This document shows positions 51,549 to 60,286 of a stretch of DNA of 64,000 nucleotides, one piece after another. The number at the start of each line of letters is the position of its first letter. Position 1 is the first letter of the stretch. The notes under the pieces are model-generated. The model did not search any database. It was given only the letters and a program-made list of their open reading frames with translations, and was not told the DNA's origin. The stretch covers positions 186,001 to 250,000 of the forward strand of contig ONEY01000001.1 in NCBI GenBank assembly GCA_900316965.1, in the 5' to 3' direction. The stretch comes from an uncultured Bacteroidales bacterium (lineage in GTDB: Bacteria > Bacteroidota > Bacteroidia > Bacteroidales > P3). The position numbers and the translations under genes were made by a program.

Positions 51549-52331
51549 ATGTTTGGTTTTTTCAAAAGGAAACAAAATACACTACCCACATTCGCCCCGT
51601 TGGTGACAGATATGCATTGCCATCTGCTGCCTTTGGTCGACGATGGCAGCAAATCGCTTGAAGAGTCGCTCGAGGTAATGGAGGCTATGAAGGCTGTTGG
51701 CTACCAGCAGATAAAACTCACTCCTCATTTCAGCTATCCACGATTCCCTAATGTGGAAGAGCAAATAATGGAGCGCTACGCACATTTTTGCGACGAAGTG
51801 GAAGCCAATAAAGGCGACAGAGATATGCCCCGCATGACGGGATGCACCGGCGAATATAATCTCGACGACGGATTCCAAGGACATATTGATCACGGCAACT
51901 TGCTCACCTACCGTTTTGCCGACCCCAAACGAGGAGCCGAGAAGGGGCTTCTGCTTGTCGAAACCTCGCTCCATCACAAGCGCATGGGAATAGATGAGAT
52001 CATTTTCAATCGACTTATGGATGGTTACGACGTTATACTTGCCCACCCCGAGCGCTATCCCTACTACGACAGCCACAGTAGTGAGTTGGAACAACTCAAG
52101 GAGCAAGGAGTTTATTTCCAATGCAACGTTTTGTCGCTCGACGGTTTTTACGGCGAGGTGGCACAGCGCAAGGCATTCGAGTTTATAGAGAACGGATGGG
52201 TTGAGTTTCTGGGCACCGATATGCATAATGTTGAGTACGCATTGGCGTTGCGTCATGCATCCACCAACAAGAAGATCATCAAGCTTATGGAAACCACCGA
52301 TTTTGAAAACAAAAATCTGGCTGTGATATAA
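51549..52331 (+). CDS. CpsB/CapC-type tyrosine phosphatase (PHP domain)
   Basis: 260 residues. Metal motifs of the PHP family: DMHCHLLPLVDDG, SLEESL, LTPHF, TGCTGEYNLDD, ETSLHHKRM, ILAHPERYPYY, and GTDMHNV near the end. CpsB-type enzymes remove phosphate from tyrosine kinases that control capsule or exopolysaccharide length. No capsule genes lie in the window. 39 bases after murA on the same strand. Confidence 0.86.
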   Translation: MFGFFKRKQNTLPTFAPLVTDMHCHLLPLVDDGSKSLEESLEVMEAMKAVGYQQIKLTPHFSYPRFPNVEEQIMERYAHFCDEVEANKGDRDMPRMTGCTGEYNLDDGFQGHIDHGNLLTYRFADPKRGAEKGLLLVETSLHHKRMGIDEIIFNRLMDGYDVILAHPERYPYYDSHSSELEQLKEQGVYFQCNVLSLDGFYGEVAQRKAFEFIENGWVEFLGTDMHNVEYALALRHASTNKKIIKLMETTDFENKNLAVI

Positions 52332-52387
52332 TGAAAAACATTTTATGACCTTTTAATACTTTAATAAAACTTTCAAACCTATATATA

Positions 52388-53731
52388 ATGAATATTTTAG
52401 AAGCTATATCGCCCATAGATGGCCGTTATCGTGGAAAATGTGAAAAACTCGCCGGCTATTTCTCGGAATCGGCCTTGATTCGCTATCGTGTCAGAGTAGA
52501 GATAGAATACTATATCGCAATAATCAAGGAACTACGTCGCGACAATAGCGCCCTTGCCGAAGAGGCCTCGCTTCGCGCCATATACCAAGAATGGAGCCTC
52601 GAATCGGCACAGCGTGTCAAAGAGATAGAGCAAACCACCAACCACGATGTAAAGGCTGTGGAGTATTTTATCAAGGAACGCCTTGACGCCATGAACTGCA
52701 CGCTGCCTCGCGAAATGGTGCACTTTGGATTGACATCGCAGGATATCAACAATACCGCATTCCCCATGATGCTCCACGAGGCTCATAACGAAGTTATGCG
52801 TCCCGCTTTGGAGGAGATAGTCACCATAATAGATCAAATGGCCGAGGAATGGCGCACTATTCCCATGCTTGCCCATACTCATGGACAGCCCGCATCGCCC
52901 ACAGCTTTGGGCAAGGAGATAAAGGTTTTTGCCTATCGTCTTCGCGAACAGATGAAGCACCTTGACGAGTTGCCTTTTGGCGGCAAGTTTGGCGGCGCCA
53001 CGGGCAATTTCAACGCCCATACTGTTGCCTATCCCGACCACGACTGGGTGGCTTTTGCCAATGCTTTCCTGAAAGAGAGATTGGGATTGCAGCGTCAGCT
53101 CTTCACCACTCAGATTGAAAACTACGACAACCTGGCCGCCTACATGGACGCCATGCGTCGCATCAACACAATCCTTATCGACCTCAGCCGCGACATTTGG
53201 ACCTATATCTCCATGAACTATTTCCGTCAGAAAATCAAAAGCGGCGAAGTGGGAAGCTCGGCAATGCCACATAAAGTCAACCCTATCGACTTTGAGAATG
53301 CCGAAGGCAACCTCGGTCTTGCCGACGCAATCTTCACCCATCTAGCCATGAAACTCCCCATCTCTCGTATGCAGCGCGATTTGACCGACTCGACGGTGAT
53401 TCGCAATTTGGGTATTCCTTTGGCACACACCCTTGTGGCTTTGCAGTCGCTCAAGAAGGGTTTTGGCAAATTGCTTCTCAACGAGGCAAAGCTGCTCTCC
53501 GACCTCGAAGACAATTGGGCCGTTACAGCTGAGGCTATACAAACTGTTTTGCGCAGCGTAAACTATCCCAACCCCTATGAGGCTCTTAAGCAGCTTACCC
53601 GCACCAACGAGAAAGTTACCGCCGACACCATTTCCGCTTTCATAGATGGCCTCGACGTTGACAACGATGTCAAGAAACGTCTTCACGATATCACTCCACA
53701 TAATTATGTGGGTAATGCCATGAACTGGTAA
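52388..53731 (+). CDS. purB: Adenylosuccinate lyase
   Basis: 447 residues; cleaves succinyl-AMP and SAICAR in purine synthesis. The fumarase-superfamily signature SSAMPHKVNP is at residues 290-299, with TTNHDVKAVEYFIKE, SQDINNTA and THGQPASPTALGKE before it. Full length. Between the PHP phosphatase and an ABC exporter on the same strand. Confidence 0.96.
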   Translation: MNILEAISPIDGRYRGKCEKLAGYFSESALIRYRVRVEIEYYIAIIKELRRDNSALAEEASLRAIYQEWSLESAQRVKEIEQTTNHDVKAVEYFIKERLDAMNCTLPREMVHFGLTSQDINNTAFPMMLHEAHNEVMRPALEEIVTIIDQMAEEWRTIPMLAHTHGQPASPTALGKEIKVFAYRLREQMKHLDELPFGGKFGGATGNFNAHTVAYPDHDWVAFANAFLKERLGLQRQLFTTQIENYDNLAAYMDAMRRINTILIDLSRDIWTYISMNYFRQKIKSGEVGSSAMPHKVNPIDFENAEGNLGLADAIFTHLAMKLPISRMQRDLTDSTVIRNLGIPLAHTLVALQSLKKGFGKLLLNEAKLLSDLEDNWAVTAEAIQTVLRSVNYPNPYEALKQLTRTNEKVTADTISAFIDGLDVDNDVKKRLHDITPHNYVGNAMNW

Positions 53732-53745
53732 CAATAGTTATTTGT

Positions 53746-55473
53746 ATGAATCGGTTGACATCCATATTGGTTAAAGAGAAGGCAGGCATGGTGTCTGCCT
53801 TCATCTTAACATCGGCTTTGGCAGCTTTGCTCACCATGGGCTCAGCCCTTAGTGTCACCGATTTTCTGCAATTGATATTTCCTTCCGACTCGTCGGCGTC
53901 GATGCTGAAAGGCGCTACCAACCCTCTCATGCGTCTGCTCGACAAGGTTTATGTGGTTCTTGCCGCCCAGGGGACAACAAAGGCGTTGGTTCTTTATGCC
54001 TTGTTGTTACTTGTGCTTTACGGCATGAAAAACTTGTTTTCCTATCTCTCGGCAGTGGCGTTTTCCAATGTCAAAACCAATGTGTTGCGTTTGCTTCGCA
54101 ATCGTCTTCACCGCTCTGCCACAAATCAGGATTTCGCCACCTGGTCGTCGCAGCAGCAAGGACAATGGCTTTCGGCTATGAGTAACGATGTTGTTGAATA
54201 TGAAGCCAATGTGCTTGACAGTTTACGCATGATAGTCGCATCCTCGCTGACAATGATAATCTATGTTGTCATGCTGCTTTATCTTGATTGGAAACTCACC
54301 CTCCTTGTTGTTTTTGTAATGCTTGTAGGCACGTTGCTGCTTTCTGCCAGCCGGCGTCTCAAGCGTCGCTCACGCCAGCTTCAGGCTCTCAATGGCGAGT
54401 TGTTATCGACAACACAGGAGACTATCGACTCTCTGAAAGAGATCAAGGCGGCTACGGCAATAGAATATGTCAACCAACGACAGCGTGAGCAAAACAGCCT
54501 TTTTACTAAGCGTCGTGTGAGCCTCTATCGTCAGATATATGCCGCCTCGCCTTTGAGCGATTTTGTGGGCAACATCATTGTGGTTGTCATTCTTATTATC
54601 GGCGCCTACAGGGTTCTGGGCGACGCCGCGACCTTGTCGGCTTCGCTATTTGTGTCATACATTATGATATATGTCCTTTTGCTTACTCCCATCAAGGATT
54701 TCAGCAACGCCATAGCTCAATTGAAAAAGGGTAGGGGAGTTGAGGACAGACTTCGTGAAATGGCAAGTGCGGCAAGTAATTGCGTGCCATCTGGTGACAA
54801 GGGAGGAGAAGGAAAAGAAAAAATAGAAAGTATAACTTTCAAGGATGTCAGTTTCGGTTACGGCGAGGCCGAAGTCATAAACCATCTGAATCTCGACCTC
54901 CCCATGCATTGCCACATCGCTGTCACCGGCGAAAGTGGCTCAGGCAAAAGCACTTTTGGAAGATTGTTAGCGGGTCTTATTGAGCCCAGAAGTGGCTCTA
55001 TTCTTATCAACGGACACATATCCAATGCTATGGAGCGAGCCTCGTTGATAGCTTACATACCTCAGGAGCCTATGCTCTTCAACGACACAATAGAGGAGAA
55101 CATACGTTTTGGTCGTGAGTGGATAAGCCAGGAAGATATTGACGAAGCTGTGCGCGTTGCCCAGGTTACCCCTATTGTCGACAGCCTTCCCAACGGGTTG
55201 CAGAGCAATATCGGCGATGGAGGATGCCTGCTTAGCGGCGGCGAGCGTCAGCGTGTAAGCATAGCGCGAGCCTTGGCCGGCAAACCAGAGGTTGTTGTGA
55301 TGGACGAAGCTACTGCCGCCCTCGATGCCGCAACCGAAACTCGATTCACTCATTCATTGCGCCAAATGTTGATCAATCACACTGTTGTCATCATTGCCCA
55401 TCGCGTTTCGACAATAGCAAGTTGTGATAAAATATTCGACATAAAGAGCCATCTTCTTAAAACGATAGTATGA
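53746..55473 (+). CDS. ABC exporter, fused membrane and ATPase domains (MsbA-like)
   Basis: 575 residues: six membrane helices (about 15-310) and an ATPase domain (about 360-575) with Walker A GESGSGKST at 395-403, signature LSGGERQRVS at 496-505 and Walker B VVVMDEATAAL at 516-526. Half-transporters of this form flip lipids (MsbA, LPS) or drugs, working as dimers. Similarity to MsbA is general; the substrate is open. Just 14 bases after purB; its stop overlaps the start of the T9SS-tagged gene. Confidence 0.9.
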   Translation: MNRLTSILVKEKAGMVSAFILTSALAALLTMGSALSVTDFLQLIFPSDSSASMLKGATNPLMRLLDKVYVVLAAQGTTKALVLYALLLLVLYGMKNLFSYLSAVAFSNVKTNVLRLLRNRLHRSATNQDFATWSSQQQGQWLSAMSNDVVEYEANVLDSLRMIVASSLTMIIYVVMLLYLDWKLTLLVVFVMLVGTLLLSASRRLKRRSRQLQALNGELLSTTQETIDSLKEIKAATAIEYVNQRQREQNSLFTKRRVSLYRQIYAASPLSDFVGNIIVVVILIIGAYRVLGDAATLSASLFVSYIMIYVLLLTPIKDFSNAIAQLKKGRGVEDRLREMASAASNCVPSGDKGGEGKEKIESITFKDVSFGYGEAEVINHLNLDLPMHCHIAVTGESGSGKSTFGRLLAGLIEPRSGSILINGHISNAMERASLIAYIPQEPMLFNDTIEENIRFGREWISQEDIDEAVRVAQVTPIVDSLPNGLQSNIGDGGCLLSGGERQRVSIARALAGKPEVVVMDEATAALDAATETRFTHSLRQMLINHTVVIIAHRVSTIASCDKIFDIKSHLLKTIV

Positions 55474-57218
55474 TGGTTTGGCGTAATAAAATACATGGTC
55501 TCGGTTGGGTTAAGCCTAAAAGCATGCTGATAGTTGCTTTTATTATGGCGCTATGCTGTCATTTATGCCAAGCCAAAACCATATCCGACACCATCCCTGT
55601 CCATGCGCAACAGACGGCTACACGCACTGTTGAAGTGAATTGGACTTGCCAAGGTGAAGCCACCTTATATCGTCAGTATCCCGACCAAGAGAACGAAGTG
55701 GCATTGGTTACAACGTCTTCGGGTCATTGGATTGACCATCAAAGTCGCGCCGTATGTGGTGACACGGTGCGTTACACGGTTAGTGCGGGCAACGATCATG
55801 GCCATGTTGCCATTTCTGTGCGAGACATGGACCCCACCGCTATGGCGGAATGGGGTGTTGTCACCATGGACCCCACATTGGGTAAGGTTACCCTTGAGTG
55901 GATGGCAAGCCCCGACACCGACATTATGGGGTATCTGGTTTGTGAAGGAACCCCAAGTATAGCCATAGACACCGTATATGGGCGCGATAACACCCATTAC
56001 GTATATAATGGCGAAGACGTTGATGTTGTTCACCATTTCAGGATATGTGCCTTCGACAGCTGTCGACAGGCGTCGCCACTTACCGATGCCTGCAACAATA
56101 TTGTCCTTGCTCTTCACAGTGAAAAATGCAGCCAGGATGTTCAGATAGAATGGAACGCATATATGAATATGCCGTCAGGAATAGGAAGCTACGAACTGTG
56201 GTGTAGCGAGAACGAAGCACCTTTTGTCATGCGCCAACGTATTACCGACATAACACAAACCTCGACCACTGTTACCGTTTCGGATGACTGTATAAAACTG
56301 CGAGCATATATTGTGGCTGTCTCTGCCGACGGAGTATTGCAAGCCAGGTCAGGTAGTACAGAATATCTTTTTGGTACTGACAACCGTCCGGCATATCTTT
56401 ATCTTCGCAAAGTTTCGACGAGCGACGATGGCAAGAGGGTGACTGTTGTGGGTCAGACCGATCCTGCTTTCGATGGTACCGATTACAAAGTCTATCGCAT
56501 CGCTCATGGCTCAAACGCTGCGGTTGTTGGTCATTGCAGCCCATCGACCGATGGAACTCTGCAGTGGTGCGACAATGGTGTTGACGCCGCCAACGAGCGA
56601 TATGAATATTATTTCGGTGTTACCGATGGTTGTGGTCGCAACGAGATATATAGTGGTAAGGGAGCAACGCTGACTCCTAAACTCAACATGAGAGGTGTTT
56701 GTGCCGAGATGGAGTGGAATGCCTACGAGGGATGGGATGGAAGCACCTCCTATCAGGTGCTTGCTAGCGCCATTGGCGAAGACATTTGGCATCAGATAGC
56801 GACAACTACGGCGACATCGTTTGTTGATAACGATGCCAACGAAGGAGCAAGAAAATATAAAATAGTTGCTTATGAGGCATTTAACTCCACTTATCATTGC
56901 GATGATAGTTTGCAAAGCAATGTCATCTTGCATAGACCCCATACCGACGTTTGGACACCCAATGCCATAACACCACTAGAAAACAGTAACAATTATTTCC
57001 TGCCGTTGTTCAGTTATGTTGACGCCGAAGGATACAGCCTTTATATTTGCAACAGAAAAGGTCAGCGGCTCTTTTACAGCACCGACCCTAATAAAGGCTG
57101 GGACGGACGTTGTGGAGGCCAACTGCAGCCAAGCGGGGCCTATGTATACAAGATTACCTATCGTCAGAACGACGGTAGCGAGCAACAGATTGTGGGAACA
57201 GTATTGCTGATTTATTAG
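55470..57218 (+). CDS. Secreted beta-sandwich protein with T9SS type B sorting domain
   Basis: 582 residues. Sec signal peptide (MLIVAFIMALCCHLCQA), then repeated fibronectin-III-like or Ig-like modules (about 55-480), then a C-terminal domain WTPNAITPLENSNN... IICNRKGQRLFYS-D... GWDGRCGGQLQPSGAYVYKITY, which is the gliding-motility-associated, type B cargo signal for the type IX secretion system. Such proteins go to the cell surface or medium, often as adhesins or enzymes. No enzyme motif is visible. The ATG overlaps the ABC exporter's stop by four bases, so it is translated with it. Confidence 0.85.
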   Translation: MMVWRNKIHGLGWVKPKSMLIVAFIMALCCHLCQAKTISDTIPVHAQQTATRTVEVNWTCQGEATLYRQYPDQENEVALVTTSSGHWIDHQSRAVCGDTVRYTVSAGNDHGHVAISVRDMDPTAMAEWGVVTMDPTLGKVTLEWMASPDTDIMGYLVCEGTPSIAIDTVYGRDNTHYVYNGEDVDVVHHFRICAFDSCRQASPLTDACNNIVLALHSEKCSQDVQIEWNAYMNMPSGIGSYELWCSENEAPFVMRQRITDITQTSTTVTVSDDCIKLRAYIVAVSADGVLQARSGSTEYLFGTDNRPAYLYLRKVSTSDDGKRVTVVGQTDPAFDGTDYKVYRIAHGSNAAVVGHCSPSTDGTLQWCDNGVDAANERYEYYFGVTDGCGRNEIYSGKGATLTPKLNMRGVCAEMEWNAYEGWDGSTSYQVLASAIGEDIWHQIATTTATSFVDNDANEGARKYKIVAYEAFNSTYHCDDSLQSNVILHRPHTDVWTPNAITPLENSNNYFLPLFSYVDAEGYSLYICNRKGQRLFYSTDPNKGWDGRCGGQLQPSGAYVYKITYRQNDGSEQQIVGTVLLIY

Positions 57219-57278
57219 GAGGTTCATTTTATGATACAAAACAGTCAAACATTAACAGTATAACACCAACACATATAG

Positions 57279-58124
57279 ATGAAAGTAGCGCTATTCACCA
57301 AGAACAAGACCGATAAGCATGAGGCAGCGCGCGTCATGCTCATCGACGCATTGAGGAAAAGGGATATTGATATTGTAGAAAATTGGACACCTGGTGTGTC
57401 AATCGACGTCATGGTGTCGATAGGAGGTGATGGAACTCTGCTCAGCGCAGTGCACCGCATTGGACGATGTGGTGTCCCCGTTGTCGGTATCAATTTTGGC
57501 CATCTGGGTTTTCTCACCACTGCTGGTCGCGACGATATCGACAAGCTGGCAGAATGTCTACGCAACGGAGATTACACCATCGAGCGTCGAACCATGCTTG
57601 AGGTCACCCTCGACGGTGTTGCTTCCAAGGGTGAGTCGGTCTCAGATGGAGGCATGCCCGACCTTAAACTTGTCAATGACAAGGTATACGCTCTAAACGA
57701 GGTCTATCTGCATCGTTTGGATCAGCGACCTCTTCTCCACACTCAGGTTCAAGTGGATGGCAGTATGGTGGCCACCTATGCCGCCGATGGATTGATAGTC
57801 GCCACCCCCACCGGCTCTACGGCATACTCACTCAGTTGTGGCGGTCCTATTCTTGCTCCAGGATCGGGAAGTTTGGTGATAACACCTATTGCGGCGCATA
57901 CTTTGACGCAGCGACCTATAATACTCTCCGACAATGTAGTGCTGCGTATGCGCGACGAGGAACCCATGGTTCGCTACACCCTTGGAGTCGACTCCTTTGT
58001 GTGCACGGTTTCTGGCAGCAGCATTATAGAGGTGAAGAAAGCCGACTATTGCACACGTTTGGTACGTATTGGTCATCAGAATTTCTTCTCGGCCATACGC
58101 GAAAAATTGATGTGGGGCCTTTGA
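57279..58124 (+). CDS. nadK: NAD kinase
   Basis: 281 residues; phosphorylates NAD to NADP with ATP or polyphosphate. The GGDGTLL motif is at 49-55 and NFGHLGFLT follows; the C-terminal NAD-binding loop TPTGSTAYSLSCGGPI is intact. Length normal. 60 bases after the T9SS cargo gene. Confidence 0.95.
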   Translation: MKVALFTKNKTDKHEAARVMLIDALRKRDIDIVENWTPGVSIDVMVSIGGDGTLLSAVHRIGRCGVPVVGINFGHLGFLTTAGRDDIDKLAECLRNGDYTIERRTMLEVTLDGVASKGESVSDGGMPDLKLVNDKVYALNEVYLHRLDQRPLLHTQVQVDGSMVATYAADGLIVATPTGSTAYSLSCGGPILAPGSGSLVITPIAAHTLTQRPIILSDNVVLRMRDEEPMVRYTLGVDSFVCTVSGSSIIEVKKADYCTRLVRIGHQNFFSAIREKLMWGL

Positions 58125-58193
58125 CCGGTTAATGTTTTTTAACTTATATTCAGAAAAAATACTATTTTTACATTTTGAAATAAAGCAAGTACA

Positions 58194-59369
58194 ATGGATT
58201 TAAGTGCATATTTTCAGCCGATTAGTCTCGAAGAGCTGGGCATAGGACAGGGCGAATTCTATACAAATATAGCTTCTGTCACCTCTTTTTATAGTAAGGA
58301 GGGCGATTTCCCCGAGTTGGATAATGCCACCTTGGCTATTGTTGGCGTTTGCGAGGACAGTGCCCTAAACATCAATGCTGGTTGCAAGGATGGTCCCGAC
58401 GAGATTCGTCGTTTCTTGTATTCTTTGGCAGCGCCTTCTGAGGAGATGCACCTTATCGATTTGGGCAACATCATGCCTGGCAAGAGCAATGAGGACACAC
58501 AATTTGCCGTCACCGAGGCTCTCTACTCATTGATCGACCGCAACATTACTGTTATCATCCTTGGTGGTGGCCAGCATATATCTTTCAGCAACTATAAGGC
58601 TTATGAGGTGCTGGGTCGTGTTGTCAACATAGCCAGCATAGACTCTATGTTTGACCTTGGCAGTGACGTCAATCCTCTTTCATCGCATAATTGGCTGAGT
58701 CACATCGTGGCCCAGCAGCCCAACTACCTTTTCAATTTTGCCAATATTGGTTACCAAACATATTTCAATGGAGGCCAGTTGACACGATTGATGGACGAGC
58801 TCAATTTTGACGCCTACCGTCTTGGCGCTATTCAGGCCGATATGGTTCGTGCCGAAACGTTGGTGCGTTCAGCCGATATGGTGTCTGTCGATATCTCCAG
58901 TGTTCGTTTGTCCGACGCCCCTGGTCAGGAACAGGGCTCTCCTCATGGTTTTTATGGCGAGGAGCTTTGTCGCCTGACACGCTTTGCTGGCATGAGCGAC
59001 AAGCTGTCTTCGATAGGCTTCTACGAATACAATCCTCTCTACGACCGTCGCGGCCAGACGGCCCATCTTTTGGCGCATGCCATATGGTATTTCATCGACG
59101 GCTTCCTCAACCGTACCGCCGACTTCCCCCATCGTGACAAGCAGAACTACAAACATTATATGGTCGGTCTCAATGATGGCGATTTTGAAATCTCTTTCTA
59201 TAAGAGCAAGAAAAGCGACCGTTGGTGGATGGAAGTCCCCTACAGTGGTGAACAGTTGCAGCAATATCAGCGCCATCTTCTCATACCGTGCACCTACTCC
59301 GACTACCAGCAGGCGCAGCAAAATGAGATTCCAGAACTTTGGTTGAAGTATTACAATCGTTTAAATTAA
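58194..59369 (+). CDS. Arginase/formiminoglutamase-fold protein with altered metal site
   Basis: 391 residues in the ureohydrolase fold. The first metal motif is GGGQHISFSN (one His, as usual). The second motif, usually DxHxD, reads IDSMFDLG without the central His; the third, usually SxDxDxxDPxxAPG, reads SVDISSVRLSDAPG, missing the second Asp. So the two-manganese site is at best partial. The proteins of this branch in Bacteroidota are annotated as formimidoylglutamase but may do something else. A C-terminal extension (about 310-391) is unlike arginase. Starts 69 bases after nadK. Confidence 0.75.
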   Translation: MDLSAYFQPISLEELGIGQGEFYTNIASVTSFYSKEGDFPELDNATLAIVGVCEDSALNINAGCKDGPDEIRRFLYSLAAPSEEMHLIDLGNIMPGKSNEDTQFAVTEALYSLIDRNITVIILGGGQHISFSNYKAYEVLGRVVNIASIDSMFDLGSDVNPLSSHNWLSHIVAQQPNYLFNFANIGYQTYFNGGQLTRLMDELNFDAYRLGAIQADMVRAETLVRSADMVSVDISSVRLSDAPGQEQGSPHGFYGEELCRLTRFAGMSDKLSSIGFYEYNPLYDRRGQTAHLLAHAIWYFIDGFLNRTADFPHRDKQNYKHYMVGLNDGDFEISFYKSKKSDRWWMEVPYSGEQLQQYQRHLLIPCTYSDYQQAQQNEIPELWLKYYNRLN

Positions 59370-59394
59370 CATTATTACCCAAAAATTATATCTC

Positions 59395-60183
59395 ATGAAA
59401 ACAAAATCTATTTTTTTGGCGTTTGCCACCTTATTGGCCCTCTTGGCCACTAGTTGTTCAAAGAAAACTTACTATCAGGTTTATCAAACAAAGGCTGTCG
59501 ACACTGCTGTATGCTCACAAGTTGGCAATTACCTTGTCCACGAGGAGAGCGACTGCGTCGTTAGATATAATTTCTATGCCGAGGAAGGTGATGCCGGTTT
59601 TTGGTTAACCAACAAAACTGATTCGATCATTTATGTGGATCTTGGAGAAACTTTCTTTGTCCTCAACGGCAATGCCAGTGATTATTTTCAGGCTCGTCAG
59701 TGGACCACAACACGTTCCTCGACTGTATCATCGTCGAAACGAGAGACCAAGGGCCGCGGAAACCGCGCAAGCTCAGAGAGTGCCAGCCAGACTTCAACCA
59801 AAGCTTCCACTTTCAGCGAGCGTCGCGTAATCGCTGTGCCGCCACAATCCACACGTTATTTTTCGGAATTCCATATCAACGGAAGTAAGACAGAGCTCTG
59901 TGGAGGCAAAGACAGCCCTCGCAAAGGCAGAGCCGAGGGTACCTCATTCACCATCGACAACAGCCCCTACTGCTTTGGCAATTTTATTAGCTACACCGTG
60001 GGTTGCAAGGGTAAAAAACGTAATATCACCGACAATTTCTTCATTTCGGAGATTATCAACGTCAATGCGGCATCGATGTACGAGACTGTGCGTTCTAAAG
60101 ATGCTTGCGGCAGAGAGGGTGACAGAATTGAGCGTTTGCGTTTCAATACACCAGACAGATTTTATCTGATATACAAAAAATAA
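59395..60183 (+). CDS. Lipoprotein of unknown function
   Basis: 262 residues. Signal peptide with lipobox ending in Cys21 (LATSCSKK). A Ser/Thr/Arg-rich segment (about 100-145) splits two beta-rich parts (about 30-98 and 150-262). No enzyme motif seen. Same strand as the arginase-fold gene, 25 bases after it; the TPP riboswitch begins just after its stop. Confidence 0.75.
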   Translation: MKTKSIFLAFATLLALLATSCSKKTYYQVYQTKAVDTAVCSQVGNYLVHEESDCVVRYNFYAEEGDAGFWLTNKTDSIIYVDLGETFFVLNGNASDYFQARQWTTTRSSTVSSSKRETKGRGNRASSESASQTSTKASTFSERRVIAVPPQSTRYFSEFHINGSKTELCGGKDSPRKGRAEGTSFTIDNSPYCFGNFISYTVGCKGKKRNITDNFFISEIINVNAASMYETVRSKDACGREGDRIERLRFNTPDRFYLIYKK

Positions 60184-60191
60184 ATTATTAA

Positions 60192-60280
60192 CCAGGGGGT
60201 GCCCAACTAGAGCGGACAATGCCTGCTCAATGGCTGAGAACAAACCCCAGAACCTGATCCGGATAATACCGGCGGAGGAA
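60192..60280 (+). promoter_or_regulatory. TPP riboswitch (THI element)
   Basis: Contains the invariant blocks of the thiamin-pyrophosphate aptamer: GGGGGTGCCC, GGCTGAGA (60232-60239), ACCCC, GAACCTGATCCGGATAATAC (60250 onward) and CGGCGGAGG. The terminal GGAGG (60274-60278) also serves as the Shine-Dalgarno of the following TonB-receptor gene, ATG 8 bases later at 60287, so TPP binding should block translation. This controls the thiamin uptake operon. Confidence 0.95.
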
Positions 60281-60286
60281 AAAAAC

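Noticed and set aside
60230..60286. Upstream ATG for the thiamin receptor
   Set aside because: It lies inside the TPP aptamer; the ATG at 60287 has a Shine-Dalgarno and a normal signal peptide.
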